A stretch of 64,000 nt of DNA from Comamonas phosphati. Its GTDB lineage: Bacteria > Pseudomonadota > Gammaproteobacteria > Burkholderiales > Burkholderiaceae_C. The notes below the pieces were generated by a model that saw nothing but the letters and a program-made list of their open reading frames with translations, was not told where the DNA came from and did not search any database. Positions 19,739 through 29,811 of the stretch are shown in pieces. Positions within the stretch are counted from its first letter, which is position 1, and each line of letters starts with the position of its first letter. The translations under genes and the position numbers were made by a program. The DNA lies in the NCBI RefSeq assembly GCF_014637085.1, contig NZ_BMEU01000005.1, forward strand, positions 104,709 through 168,708, in the 5' to 3' direction.

Positions 19739-20509
19739 ATGAACTTGCCATCGACTCTCGAAAAACGCGACTGGATCGCCGGACTGGAACGGGGTGTTTC
19801 CATCATCGAAGCCTTCGACGGCGCGCATCCGCGCATGACTGCCGCGGAAGCCGGCCAGCGCACCGGCATGACGCGCACGGCTGCGCGCCGCTATCTGCTG
19901 ACGCTGCAGCACATGGGCTATGTAGCCGGAGACGGCAAGCTGTTCTGGCTCACGCCGCGCGTGCTGCGGCTGGGCCAGTCGTATCTGGAGTCGGCGCGGC
20001 TGCCGCGCATCGTGCAGCCCTTTCTGCAGCGCATCGCCGCAGGCACCCATGAGAACGCCTATCTGGCCGTGCTGGACGACGATGAAGTGGTCTACATTGC
20101 CCGCAATGGGCCCAACCGCAACATGAACACCGGCTATGTCCTGGGCGCACGCGTGCCCGCGCAGGTCACGGCCGCCGGCATGCTGATGCTGGCCATGCGC
20201 AGCGATGAGCAGGTGCAGCACTGGCTGGCCACGCGCAAGCCGACCATCTTCACGCCCCATACCATTGCCAGCAAGGAGGCCATGCTGCAGGAAGTGGTCC
20301 GCATCCGCGCCCAGGACTGGGCTCTTTCCGAGCAGCAATTGGACCTGAACTCGCGCGGGATTGCCGTGCCCCTGCGCGACCGGCACGGTGCGGTCGCCGC
20401 GGCACTGAATATCACCATGCCCATGGGCCAGGAAAACAGCAGGGACGCCGTGGCCCGCGTGCTGCCGGTACTACGCGAAACCGCTCAGGCGATGCGCGAT
20501 CTGATCTGA
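19739..20509 (+). CDS. IclR-family transcriptional regulator of the shikimate/quinate genes
   Basis: Regulator of 256 residues with an N-terminal winged helix (ERGVSIIEAFDG, MTRTAARRYLLTLQHMGYV) and an IclR effector domain (DWALSEQQLDLNSRGIAVPLRDR). It belongs to the same PcaR/PobR subgroup as the 10042-10830 regulator: the segment SYLESARLPRIVQPFLQRI aligns almost identically with that protein. The ATG at 19739 is preferred because the upstream in-frame sequence overlaps the operator region. Control of the divergent MHS-aroE-porin genes by a hydroxylated acid is inferred from layout. Confidence 0.82.
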   Translation: MNLPSTLEKRDWIAGLERGVSIIEAFDGAHPRMTAAEAGQRTGMTRTAARRYLLTLQHMGYVAGDGKLFWLTPRVLRLGQSYLESARLPRIVQPFLQRIAAGTHENAYLAVLDDDEVVYIARNGPNRNMNTGYVLGARVPAQVTAAGMLMLAMRSDEQVQHWLATRKPTIFTPHTIASKEAMLQEVVRIRAQDWALSEQQLDLNSRGIAVPLRDRHGAVAAALNITMPMGQENSRDAVARVLPVLRETAQAMRDLI

Positions 20510-20607
20510 AAACAGGAACCAGGCGCCCGGTCGTTGGCGCCGGGAAAATCCTGCAGGCTGCCAGGTGCCCTCCCCAAGCCTCGCAGCGCGGGCGGGCCGC
20601 TGTGCCT

Positions 20608-21489
20608 TCAGGCGCGCTCCCGCGTCCAGGCCGGCAGCGGCGCGGGTTTGCGCAGCACGGTGTCGTTGAGCCATAACGCGCTTTTACGGGCGCGCTGGGC
20701 CACCACGTCCAGCGGCAGGGACTGGTAGTCGTCGTTGAAAACTTCGAAGCTGTAGTCCCCCCGGTAGCCCAGGCGGTCGATGCGCTGCACGAAATCGGAC
20801 AGCTGCCCGCTGTGCACGCCCTCGCCCGGGAAGACGCGGAAAGTTCGTGCCGTGGTTATGCGCTCCTCGAAGGTGGGCGTTTCGTTCCACATGAAGTCGG
20901 ACAGCTGCACGAGGAAGACGCGCTCCGGATCGATCATCTCCAGTTCATCGAGCGGCGTCTTGGCTGCAAAGATGTGGAAAGAATCCAGGCCCACCCCCAG
21001 ATTCGGCGTATCGGCGCGGCAGACCACGTTCCAGCTGGCGGCGAATTCATTGACCGTGCGGCCCCAGGACAGGGCCTCGTAGGCGATCTTGATGCCCAGC
21101 GGCACGGCCAGCATGGCCAGCTTGCGCAGGTCGCGCGCGATCAGGTCAAGGTCGTCCGTCGCGTGGCGCGAAGTCGAGGAACAGGCCAGCAGCACGGGGC
21201 TGCCGATCTCGGCGCACATCTCGAGCATGGATTTGGCGATGTCCACCTTGTAGTGATGCAAATGGTCCGACAAGCCTTCAAAGTCGCGCAGCACCTGGAA
21301 GCCCGTGGAGCGCAGGCCGCTGGCGCGCACGGCCGCCGCCGCCGCGCGCACGCCACCCGGGTGGCTGACCAGATCGCGGGCATTGAGCATGACCTGGCTG
21401 AAGCCGGCCTGCCGCATGGCATCCAGTTTGGCTTCCAGCGGGCCATTGAGCGTAATCGTGTCCATGCCGTAGCGGCCGAGCAAGCTCAT
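20608..21489 (-). CDS. quiC: 3-Dehydroshikimate dehydratase, sugar-isomerase-type TIM barrel (QuiC N-domain-like)
   Basis: Predicted to dehydrate 3-dehydroshikimate to protocatechuate. The 293-residue product is an AP-endonuclease-2/xylose-isomerase-like TIM barrel. Metal ligands expected for QuiC-type enzymes are present: E138 (AYEALSWGRTVN), D169 and H172 (GVGLDSFHIF), Q195 (VQLSDFM) and E249 (YSFEVFND). In Pseudomonas-type QuiC this barrel is fused to a C-terminal HPPD-like domain; here that domain is the separate gene 10 bases upstream. It ends the pmd array, where its product would be the substrate of PmdAB. A role on another keto-acid is possible. Confidence 0.78.
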   Translation of the reverse strand: MSLLGRYGMDTITLNGPLEAKLDAMRQAGFSQVMLNARDLVSHPGGVRAAAAAVRASGLRSTGFQVLRDFEGLSDHLHHYKVDIAKSMLEMCAEIGSPVLLACSSTSRHATDDLDLIARDLRKLAMLAVPLGIKIAYEALSWGRTVNEFAASWNVVCRADTPNLGVGLDSFHIFAAKTPLDELEMIDPERVFLVQLSDFMWNETPTFEERITTARTFRVFPGEGVHSGQLSDFVQRIDRLGYRGDYSFEVFNDDYQSLPLDVVAQRARKSALWLNDTVLRKPAPLPAWTRERA

Positions 21490-21499
21490 GGTCACCCCC

Positions 21500-22375
21500 C
21501 TAGTCATCCCGGTGCACCAGCTCGAAGGCCACGGTGCCCAATACATACTGCGTCAGCGCCCCCTTGTCGTCGGGATGCAGCCGGCTCAGCTCCACGAACT
21601 CCACGCCCCGCTCCTTGAGCATCTTCACGGCCTGGCCCACGTCGGAGGCGCCCAGCCCGATGCGCTGCAGCGACTCCGGGGCCGCGTCCCATTCCTGTCC
21701 CAGCTCTGGTTCGATCAGCTGCCACAGAAAGCTGCCGCAGGGGCTGCGCAGCAGCTTGCCCTTGGGCAGGATGCCGAAGCGCTCCTCGTCGGGCAGCAGG
21801 TGGAAGTCGAACATGCGCTCGAAGTAGTTGATCCAGTCGATGCTGCGCTGGCTGCCGATGTACTGCACCACGCCGAAATAGCTCATGTCGGCCAATGCCG
21901 GCGGATGCTGTTCCACCGAGGGAATCGGCATGAAATCGATGTCGTAGATGGAAAACTCCTTCCATCGGTCGACGAAGTAGAAGCGACTGCCACCCGGCCC
22001 GTGGATGGCCGGGATGTGCAGCTCCATGGCCTGGGCATGGCTGGGAACGGTCCAGGCGCCCAGGTCTATGCAGCGCGTATGGGCCACCAGCGCATTGCGT
22101 ACGCGCAGCGCCACAGCCGAAATCACGGGCTGGCCTTCGGCAGGCGCATCCTCGGGGCTGGCATTGACCACGAGGTTCATCCCGCCCTGCCGGTACAGCG
22201 TGACTTCGCGCGAGCGGTGCCGGGCCACGGGCCGAAAGCCCATGCTCTCGAGCACCTGCCCCAGCGCCTGGGGCCGGCTGGTGGTGTATTCGATGAACTC
22301 GATGCCCTCGATGCCCAGGCGGTTCGACCGCTCGGGGACCTCCTCGCGACCGTTGGAGATGATGGTGGTAGTCAT
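21500..22375 (-). CDS. 4-Hydroxyphenylpyruvate dioxygenase-like (VOC) protein, probably non-catalytic
   Basis: A two-module vicinal-oxygen-chelate protein of 291 residues resembling HPPD and the C-terminal half of fused QuiC. N-module: GIEGIEFIEYTTS (21-33); C-module: MSYFGVVQYIGSQRSIDW (164-181) and LQRIGLGASDV. Aligned by eye with HPPD, the first iron His is Phe167 and the second is Arg238, while the third ligand Glu285 (FELVHR) remains. Two of three ligands therefore look lost and dioxygenase activity is unlikely. It sits between pmdC and the dehydroshikimate dehydratase and may act as a structural partner of the latter. An alternative start is at 22411. Confidence 0.7.
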   Translation of the reverse strand: MTTTIISNGREEVPERSNRLGIEGIEFIEYTTSRPQALGQVLESMGFRPVARHRSREVTLYRQGGMNLVVNASPEDAPAEGQPVISAVALRVRNALVAHTRCIDLGAWTVPSHAQAMELHIPAIHGPGGSRFYFVDRWKEFSIYDIDFMPIPSVEQHPPALADMSYFGVVQYIGSQRSIDWINYFERMFDFHLLPDEERFGILPKGKLLRSPCGSFLWQLIEPELGQEWDAAPESLQRIGLGASDVGQAVKMLKERGVEFVELSRLHPDDKGALTQYVLGTVAFELVHRDD

Positions 22376-22414
22376 GTGGTCAACCTTTTCCTTCAGCCCT
22401 TCTCTCTCCATCGT

Positions 22415-23371
22415 TCAGGCTTTCAGTTGCAGCTCCAGCTCCTGCAGCACCTTGTAGCAGTTGAACACCTGCTGCACGCTGGAGTTGGGCTCGCGGCCCT
22501 CGCGGATGGCGGCGAAGAATTCGCGGTCCTGCAGCTCGATGCCGTTCATGGACACATCGACCTTGGAGACGTCGATCTTCTCTTCCTTGCCGTTGACCAG
22601 ATCGTCGTAGCGGGCGATGTAGGTGCCCGTGTCGCCGATGTAGCGGAAGAAGGTGCCCAGCGGGCCGTCGTTGTTGAACGACAGGCTCAAGGTGCAGATG
22701 GCGCCGTTCTCGGCCTTGAGCTGGATGCTCATGTCCATGGCGATGCCCAGCTCGGGGTGGACCGGGCCCTGCACGGCATTGGCCTTGACGATGGGGCTGC
22801 CGGCCTGGTAGGCGAACAGGTCCACGGTGTGGGCGGCATGGTGCCACAGCAGGTGGTCGGTCCAGCTGCGGGCCTGGCCCAGAGCGTTCATGTTGGTGCG
22901 GCGGAAGAAATAGGTCTGCACATCCATCTGCTGGATGTTGAACTCGCCGGCCTCGATCTTCTTGTGCACCCACTGGTGGCTGGGGTTGAAGCGGCGGGTA
23001 TGGCCGACCATGGCCACGAGGCCGGTCTGCTTTTGCAGCTCCAGCACTTCCTGCGCTTCCTCGAGGCTGTCGGCCAGCGGAATCTCCACCTGCACGTGCT
23101 TGCCGGCCTTCATGCACTGGATGGCTTGCGCGGCGTGCATCTGCGTGGGCGTGCACAGGATGACGGCATCCACTTCGGGCAGCGCCAGGCTGTCGGCCAG
23201 GTCGGTGGCCACGTGCTGGATGCCGTACTTGTCGGCCACTTCCTTGGTCTGCTCAAAACGGCGACCGACCAGGGAGACGACTTCCACGCCGGCGATGTTC
23301 TTGATGCCGTCCAGATGCTTGATGCCGAAGGCACCGGCGCCCGCCAGGGCGACTTTGATGGTCTTGCTCAT
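22415..23371 (-). CDS. pmdC: 4-Carboxy-2-hydroxymuconate-6-semialdehyde dehydrogenase
   Basis: NADP-dependent dehydrogenase that oxidises the ring-cleavage product of protocatechuate 4,5-dioxygenase (in its hemiacetal form) to 2-pyrone-4,6-dicarboxylate. The 318 residues form a Gfo/Idh/MocA-type Rossmann fold (VALAGAGAFGIKHLDG, 7-22) with the EIPLADSLEEAQ and HTVDLFAYQ stretches of LigC/PmdC. It starts two bases after the pmdB stop, so it is tightly coupled to the dioxygenase genes. Confidence 0.92.
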   Translation of the reverse strand: MSKTIKVALAGAGAFGIKHLDGIKNIAGVEVVSLVGRRFEQTKEVADKYGIQHVATDLADSLALPEVDAVILCTPTQMHAAQAIQCMKAGKHVQVEIPLADSLEEAQEVLELQKQTGLVAMVGHTRRFNPSHQWVHKKIEAGEFNIQQMDVQTYFFRRTNMNALGQARSWTDHLLWHHAAHTVDLFAYQAGSPIVKANAVQGPVHPELGIAMDMSIQLKAENGAICTLSLSFNNDGPLGTFFRYIGDTGTYIARYDDLVNGKEEKIDVSKVDVSMNGIELQDREFFAAIREGREPNSSVQQVFNCYKVLQELELQLKA

Positions 23372-23373
23372 GG

Positions 23374-24694
<1,321 letters not shown>

Positions 24695-24730
24695 GGTTTC
24701 TCCTTTTTCAAACCCTGGTCAGTCATACAT

Positions 24731-24829
24731 AAAACTCGCGCGGCCCAAACCAGGGACGCCGAGCCAGAGCCGCCTCGCAGCGAGGGCGTCGTCCCCCTTG
24801 GGGGAAGGCGCCGCAGGCGACTCAGGGGG
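24731..24829 (-). repeat. Intergenic CCCCCTGAG repeat, copy 3
   Basis: Lies between pmdD and pmdA inside the pmd array. Its CCCCCTGAG end is two bases from the pmdD stop codon. It shares CCCAAACCAGGGACGCC and GGGGGAAGGCGCC blocks with the other copies. Its position inside an operon means that it cannot be a complete terminator if the genes are co-transcribed. Confidence 0.78.
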
Positions 24830-24831
24830 GA

Positions 24832-25749
24832 TCAAACTTCCTCGGGCCAGTACAGGCGCATGGGGTTGTCGACCAGCAGCTTTTGCTGCAGCCCGGCCGT
24901 GGGCGCGATGTGGGGGATGAAGTCCACCAGCAGGCCGTCGTCGGGCATGTGGTTCTTCAGGTTGGGGTGCGGCCAGTCGGTGCCCCACAGCACGCGGTCG
25001 GGGAACTCCTCGACCACGCGGCGCGCGAACGGCACCACGTCCTGGTAGGCGTTCTGCTCGCCATCGAGTGCGACCGGACCCGTCACGCTCAGGCGCTCGG
25101 GGCAGGACACCTTGCTCCACACGTTCTTGTGCTCGCGCATGAACTTGAGGAACAGCGCGAACTCCTCGCTGTCCACGCCCTTGGCTATATCGGGGCGGCC
25201 CATGTGGTCCACGACCACGGTGGTGGGCAGCGCCGTGAAGAAGTCCCACAGCTCGGGCAGGTCCACGGCCTCGAAATAGATGACCACGTGCCAGCCCAGC
25301 TGGGCGATGCGGCCGGCGATCTCCATCAGCTCGTCCTTGGGCGTGAAGTCCACCAGGCGCTTGACGAAGTTGAAGCGCACGCCACGCACGCCGGCTTCGT
25401 GCAGGGCCTGCAGCTCCTCGTCGCTCACGCTGCGCTTGACGGTGGCAATACCGCGTGCCTTGCCGCCCGAGGACTTGCAGGCATCGACCATGGCGCGGTT
25501 GTCGGCGCCGTGGCAGGTGGCCTGCACCACCACGTTGCGCGCAAAGCCCAGGTGGTCGCGCAGCGCGAACAGCTGCGCCTTGCTCGCATCGCAGGGCGTG
25601 TACTTGCGCTCGGGCGCGAACGGGAACTCGTCGCCGGGGCCGAACACATGGCAGTGGGCATCGACGGCGCCCGCGGGCAGCTTAAACCGGGGCTTGCTGG
25701 GGTTGGCGTACCAGTCCAGCCAGCCGGGGGTCTTTTCAAATTGGCTCAT
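24832..25749 (-). CDS. pmdD: 2-Pyrone-4,6-dicarboxylate hydrolase
   Basis: Amidohydrolase-superfamily lactonase that opens 2-pyrone-4,6-dicarboxylate to 4-oxalomesaconate. The 305 residues match LigI: the HxH motif DAHCHVFG (H32, H34), VVVQATCHGADN, GVRGVRFNFVKR, VVVDHMGRPD and the late Asp in LWGTDWPHPN. It precedes pmdA and follows pmdF with 11 bases between. Confidence 0.93.
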   Translation of the reverse strand: MSQFEKTPGWLDWYANPSKPRFKLPAGAVDAHCHVFGPGDEFPFAPERKYTPCDASKAQLFALRDHLGFARNVVVQATCHGADNRAMVDACKSSGGKARGIATVKRSVSDEELQALHEAGVRGVRFNFVKRLVDFTPKDELMEIAGRIAQLGWHVVIYFEAVDLPELWDFFTALPTTVVVDHMGRPDIAKGVDSEEFALFLKFMREHKNVWSKVSCPERLSVTGPVALDGEQNAYQDVVPFARRVVEEFPDRVLWGTDWPHPNLKNHMPDDGLLVDFIPHIAPTAGLQQKLLVDNPMRLYWPEEV

Positions 25750-25760
25750 GCCCGCTCTCC

Positions 25761-26444
25761 TTAATCGATGTAGCGCAGGCCGGCTTGCGCCAATGGCTCG
25801 CGCATCTTGTACATATCGAGGCCCAGGATGCCCGAGGCCAGCTTGGCGCGCTTCTCGCCTTCGAAGCTCTCGCGCTTCTGGGCCGCGGCCAGGGTCTCCA
25901 CGGCGCGGGCTGCGGGCACGCAGACCACGCCATCATCGTCGGCCACGATCACGTCGCCCGGAGTCACCCACATGCCGGCGCAGACCACGGGAATGTTGAC
26001 CGAGCCCAGCGTGGCCTTGATCGTGCCCTTGGACGAGATGGCCTTGCTCCAGACGGGAAAGTCCATTTCCTGCAGCGTCTTCACGTCGCGCACGCCGGCA
26101 TCGATGATCAGCGCACGCGCGCCGCGGGCCTGGAAGCTGGTGGCCAGCAGGTCGCCGAAATAGCCGTCCGTGCATTCGCTGGTGACGGCGGCGACCACGA
26201 TGTCGCCGGGCTGGATCTGCTCGGCGGCCACATGCATCATCCAGTTGTCGCCGGGCTGCAGCAGCACGGTGACGGCCGTGCCCGAAACCTGCTTGCCCGC
26301 ATAGATGGGGCGCATATAGGGCTTGAGCAGGCCAACGCGGCCCATGGCCTCGTGCACCGTGGCCGAGCCGAGAGCGGCCAGGCCGTCGGCGGCGGCGCGG
26401 TCGGCGCGCTGGATATTGCGGTAAACGACTCCGAGTTCGTACAT
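25761..26444 (-). CDS. pmdF: 4-Carboxy-4-hydroxy-2-oxoadipate aldolase
   Basis: Class II pyruvate aldolase (LigK/HMG aldolase type, RraA fold) that releases pyruvate and oxaloacetate, the last step of the pathway. The 227 residues contain the active-site segment [33 protein letters not shown] with metal- and substrate-binding Arg/Asp, and DDDGVVCVP. It is separated from pmdE by 141 bases without an obvious terminator. Confidence 0.92.
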   Translation of the reverse strand: MYELGVVYRNIQRADRAAADGLAALGSATVHEAMGRVGLLKPYMRPIYAGKQVSGTAVTVLLQPGDNWMMHVAAEQIQPGDIVVAAVTSECTDGYFGDLLATSFQARGARALIIDAGVRDVKTLQEMDFPVWSKAISSKGTIKATLGSVNIPVVCAGMWVTPGDVIVADDDGVVCVPAARAVETLAAAQKRESFEGEKRAKLASGILGLDMYKMREPLAQAGLRYID

Positions 26445-26585
26445 ATCAGATCTCCTGATCAGGCCCGCTCTGCAGGCCTCAAGAATGCAAAAACATGAGC
26501 AGCTTGCGTTTGATGCATCACAAATTCAAAAGATTTCGACCCGAAATCCCCTGCCGTCAAGCACCTGCTGCTCTCTTTTTTATGC

Positions 26586-27614
26586 TTACAGGCCCTTGGC
26601 CTTGAGCGCGGCGTCCAGGCGCGTGAACACGCGGCGGGCATTGCCTTCGTAGACCATGTGCTTTTCGTCGGCCGTGAGGTTCTGCGTGGCCTCGATGTAG
26701 CGCTTGGTGTCATCGTAGTAGTGGCCGCTCGTAGGGTCGATGCCGCGCACGGCGCCGATCATCTCGCTGGCGAACAGGATGTTCTTGGTCGGGATGACTT
26801 CGGTCAGCAGGTTGATGCCCGGCTGGTGGTAGACGCAGGTGTCGAAGAAGATGTTGTTGAGCAGGTGCTCTTCGAGCAGCGGCTTCTTGAGCTCCTGCGC
26901 CAGGCCGCGGAAACGGCCCCAGTGGTAGGGCACGGCGCCGCCGCCATGGGGAATCAGGAACTTCAGCGTCGGGAAGTCCTTGAACAGGTCGCTGGTCAGG
27001 CACTGCATGAAGGCCGTGGTGTCGGCATTCAGATAATGGCTGCCCGTGGTGTGGAAGCACGCATTGCAGCTGGTGGAGACGTGGATCATCGCGGGGATGT
27101 CGTACTCCACCATCTTCTCGTAGATCGGGTACCAGCTCCTGTCCGACAGCGGGGGCGAAGTCCAGTGGCCGCCCGAGGGATCGGGGTTGAGGTTGATGCC
27201 CACGTTGCCGTACTGCTCCACGCACTTCACCAGCTCGGGAATGCAGGTCGCAGGGTCCACGCCCGGCGACTGCGGCAGCATGGCTGCGGGAATGAAGTGC
27301 TCGGGAAACAGTTGGCTCACGCGGTAGCACAGCTCGTTGCAGATCGCGGCCCAGGTGCTCGATGTCTGGAAGTCGCCGATGTGATGCGCCATGAACGAGG
27401 CGCGCGGGCTGAAGATGGTCAGGTCCGAGCCGCGCTGCTTCATCAGCTTGAGCTGGTTGCTCTCGATGGTCTCGCGGATCTCGTCGTCGCTGATCTTCAG
27501 ATCGGCTGCCGATGGCGCCTTGCTGGCGTCCTTGAGGCCGGCAATCTGCAGATCGCGCCAGGCGCCCAAGGCGGCGGGCGCCGTGGTGTAGTGGCCGTGT
27601 ACGTCAATAATCAT
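26586..27614 (-). CDS. pmdE: 4-Oxalomesaconate hydratase
   Basis: Zinc amidohydrolase-superfamily hydratase (LigJ type) converting 4-oxalomesaconate to 4-carboxy-4-hydroxy-2-oxoadipate. The 342-residue product begins MIIDVHGHYT (H6, H8) and shows MIHVSTSCNACFH, FLIPHGGGAVPYHWGRF and FDTCVYHQPG as in LigJ. It follows pmdK by 34 bases. Confidence 0.93.
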   Translation of the reverse strand: MIIDVHGHYTTAPAALGAWRDLQIAGLKDASKAPSAADLKISDDEIRETIESNQLKLMKQRGSDLTIFSPRASFMAHHIGDFQTSSTWAAICNELCYRVSQLFPEHFIPAAMLPQSPGVDPATCIPELVKCVEQYGNVGINLNPDPSGGHWTSPPLSDRSWYPIYEKMVEYDIPAMIHVSTSCNACFHTTGSHYLNADTTAFMQCLTSDLFKDFPTLKFLIPHGGGAVPYHWGRFRGLAQELKKPLLEEHLLNNIFFDTCVYHQPGINLLTEVIPTKNILFASEMIGAVRGIDPTSGHYYDDTKRYIEATQNLTADEKHMVYEGNARRVFTRLDAALKAKGL

Positions 27615-27648
27615 GAAGAACCCCTCTTGAAGCTTGGAAATTGGAGAA

Positions 27649-29004
27649 TCAGTCGGCGGCCCTGGGGCTGGCCAGTTGCTTGACGATCAAGGCTGCCATG
27701 GCGATCAGGCCGGGAATGGCGACCACCGTGAAAATCTGGCTGAAACCCAGTTGGCGAGCCGTCAGCTCGGCCACCAGGAAGGAGCCGGCAATACCGCCGA
27801 AGCGGCCGATGCCCAGCATCCAGGCCACACCCGTGGCACGGCCGCTGGTCGGGTAGAAGGCAGCGGCCAGTGCCGGCATGGACGACTGGGCCGTATTCAT
27901 GATGGTACCGGCCACGAACACCGAGACCACCAGCCAGCCCAGGCTGCCGGCTTCCTGGCCTATCCACCAGATCGACACGGCCGTCAATGCATAGCCGATG
28001 GCGATGATGCGGTTGGCGTTGAAGCGATCCATCAGCCAGCCGAAGAGCACCGCCCCCACGCCGCCCAGCGGGAACAGCGCGGCCACCAGCGTAGCAGTCT
28101 TGGGATCGAGACCGCCCTCCTTGAACAGCAGGGGCATCCAGTTCATCAGCGCATAGAAGATCACCAGGCCCATGAAGTAGGTGATCCACAGCATGATCGA
28201 ACCCACGCGGTACTGCCTGGACAGGACCACGCCCATGCCGCTGCGACCCTCCACGGCGGCCTTGTTCTCGGTCATCACGAAACGCTGCACGTTCTGCACG
28301 GCATGGCCCGCAATGCGCGCCAGCGGCCTGCGGATGCGGTCGGCCGCGTAGCCCTTGGACACCATGTAGCGCACGGACTCGGGCAACAGCCACAGCAGCA
28401 GCACGACCAGGAACAGCGGCACGATGCCGCCCAGATGCAGCACGCTGCGCCAGCCGAAATGCGGAATCATCCACGCGGCCAGGAAGCCGCCGAAGGCCGC
28501 GCCCAGCGGAAAGCCGCAGAACATGGCGTTGGTCAGCGTGGCGCGGCGCGAGTCGGGGCAGTATTCGCTCATCAGCGTCACGGCATTGGGCATGGCGGCG
28601 CCCAGGCCCAGGCCGGTCACGAAGCGCAGCGCGGTCAGCATCTGGATATCGTGCGAGTAGCCCGAGGCCAGGCAGGCAAGGGCGAACACCAGCACCGCCC
28701 CCACGAGCACGGCCTTGCGGCCGAACCTGTCGGCCAGCGGGCCGGAGCACATGGCACCGCCTGCCAGGCCGAACAGCGCCGCGCTCAGCACGGGCGCCAG
28801 ATCAGGCTTGGCCACCCCCCATTCCGTGATCAGCGAGGGCGCGATATAGCCGATGGCGGCGGTGTCGAAGCCATCGAGCAGCACGATGAAAAAGCACAGG
28901 GCGAAGATCACCCACTGGAAGCTGGAAAACGGATGCTCGTTCAGCACGGTCTGCACATTGGCAGCCGCGGAGTCCGTCGTGGGAGAGATGGATAGCGTAG
29001 TCAT
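27649..29004 (-). CDS. pmdK: Aromatic acid:H+ symporter (PcaK-type MFS), protocatechuate/4-hydroxybenzoate uptake
   Basis: Twelve-helix AAHS-family permease of 451 residues. Signatures: LLDGFDTAAIGYIAPSL in helix 1, GPLADRFGRKAVLVGA in loop 2-3, TGLGLGAAMPNAVTLMSEY in helix 4 and a central loop ending in LPESVRYM. Its place at the head of the pmd enzyme genes indicates import of protocatechuate or 4-hydroxybenzoate. A 90-base gap separates it from the ModA-like gene upstream. Confidence 0.9.
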   Translation of the reverse strand: MTTLSISPTTDSAAANVQTVLNEHPFSSFQWVIFALCFFIVLLDGFDTAAIGYIAPSLITEWGVAKPDLAPVLSAALFGLAGGAMCSGPLADRFGRKAVLVGAVLVFALACLASGYSHDIQMLTALRFVTGLGLGAAMPNAVTLMSEYCPDSRRATLTNAMFCGFPLGAAFGGFLAAWMIPHFGWRSVLHLGGIVPLFLVVLLLWLLPESVRYMVSKGYAADRIRRPLARIAGHAVQNVQRFVMTENKAAVEGRSGMGVVLSRQYRVGSIMLWITYFMGLVIFYALMNWMPLLFKEGGLDPKTATLVAALFPLGGVGAVLFGWLMDRFNANRIIAIGYALTAVSIWWIGQEAGSLGWLVVSVFVAGTIMNTAQSSMPALAAAFYPTSGRATGVAWMLGIGRFGGIAGSFLVAELTARQLGFSQIFTVVAIPGLIAMAALIVKQLASPRAAD

Positions 29005-29094
29005 AGGAATGATCTGTTGTCTCTTTGTCGCTTTATGCTGGTGCGCCGCGGCAGGTGCCGGGCCCCAGGATGGTTGTGATGGCCCGCTCGGCCG

Positions 29095-29811
29095 TCAGGC
29101 AGGCTCCATGCCCTGGCGCCGCTTGGCCTCGGCCGCCTCGGGCGAAGCCATGAAAGCCAGCAGGCGCCGCACGGCATCGGCACGGGGCGATCCCGCCACC
29201 ACGCCGGCCGAAAAGACCGTGTCTATGGCCACCGCTGCCGGCATGGCACCGACGATGGTGATGCCCTCAACATGGATCAGTTCGCTCAGTTGCTGAAAAC
29301 CCAGCGCTACCTCCCCCGAGGCAAGCAGCGAGCCCACGGGCACGCCAGGGCGCGCCTGCACGGTGCGCGGCCTGATCTGCTCGGCGATGCCCCAGCGCTC
29401 GAAGAGCTTTTGCAGCGCCACGCCGCTGGGGCCCGTGGAATAGCCGATGCTGGGCGCCGCCAGCACTGCCGCGCGCAGCGCCTCTTCCGAAGAAATATCC
29501 GGCAAGGCGGTGTTGGCTGGCACCGCCACGGCCGTGCTGGAGAGCACCAGGTCCACCTTGCTGCCCGCCACCACGCGGCCACCATCGATGAGCCTGGCAA
29601 TGGCATCGACGGCCAGGAAGACCACGTCGAACGGCTCTTCACCGGCCTGCACGCGCCTGGCGGCATCCACGCCGCCCACCGATTCGATGGCCACCGGCTC
29701 GCCGCCCCGGGCCTGCCACGCCGCCGCCAGCTCGGCCAGCACCTGGCGCGTGGCCATGGACGAAATGCCCTGAAGGGCAATAGCAGTGCCGGAAGCAGCG
29801 GTCTGGAACAT
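29095..29811 (-). CDS. ModA-like type 2 substrate-binding protein without signal peptide
   Basis: A 238-residue protein with the two-lobed fold of molybdate-type binding proteins (GTAIALQGISSMATRQVLAELAAAW at the start; PFDVVFLAVDAIARL; IGYSTGPSGVALQKLFERWGI; SGEVALGFQQLSELI). Unlike true ModA it begins directly with the fold and lacks an export signal, so it is probably cytoplasmic. It is the first gene of the pmd array, where I recall that Comamonas sp. E6 has pmdU. A LigU/GalD-type 4-oxalomesaconate tautomerase is not visible in the window. Whether this protein fills that role, senses a pathway acid or does something else cannot be decided here. Confidence 0.65.
   Translation of the reverse strand: MFQTAASGTAIALQGISSMATRQVLAELAAAWQARGGEPVAIESVGGVDAARRVQAGEEPFDVVFLAVDAIARLIDGGRVVAGSKVDLVLSSTAVAVPANTALPDISSEEALRAAVLAAPSIGYSTGPSGVALQKLFERWGIAEQIRPRTVQARPGVPVGSLLASGEVALGFQQLSELIHVEGITIVGAMPAAVAIDTVFSAGVVAGSPRADAVRRLLAFMASPEAAEAKRRQGMEPA

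Noticed and set aside
20527-20545. GC-rich hairpin between the IclR gene and the dehydroshikimate dehydratase as a terminator
   Set aside because: The symmetric bases (GGCGCC) are short and no T-run follows on either strand, so it is not listed as a terminator.
26445-26585. Internal promoter between pmdE and pmdF
   Set aside because: The 141-base gap is lower in GC and has an 8 of 10 FNR-like match near 26511, but no convincing -35/-10 pair or regulator site was seen.
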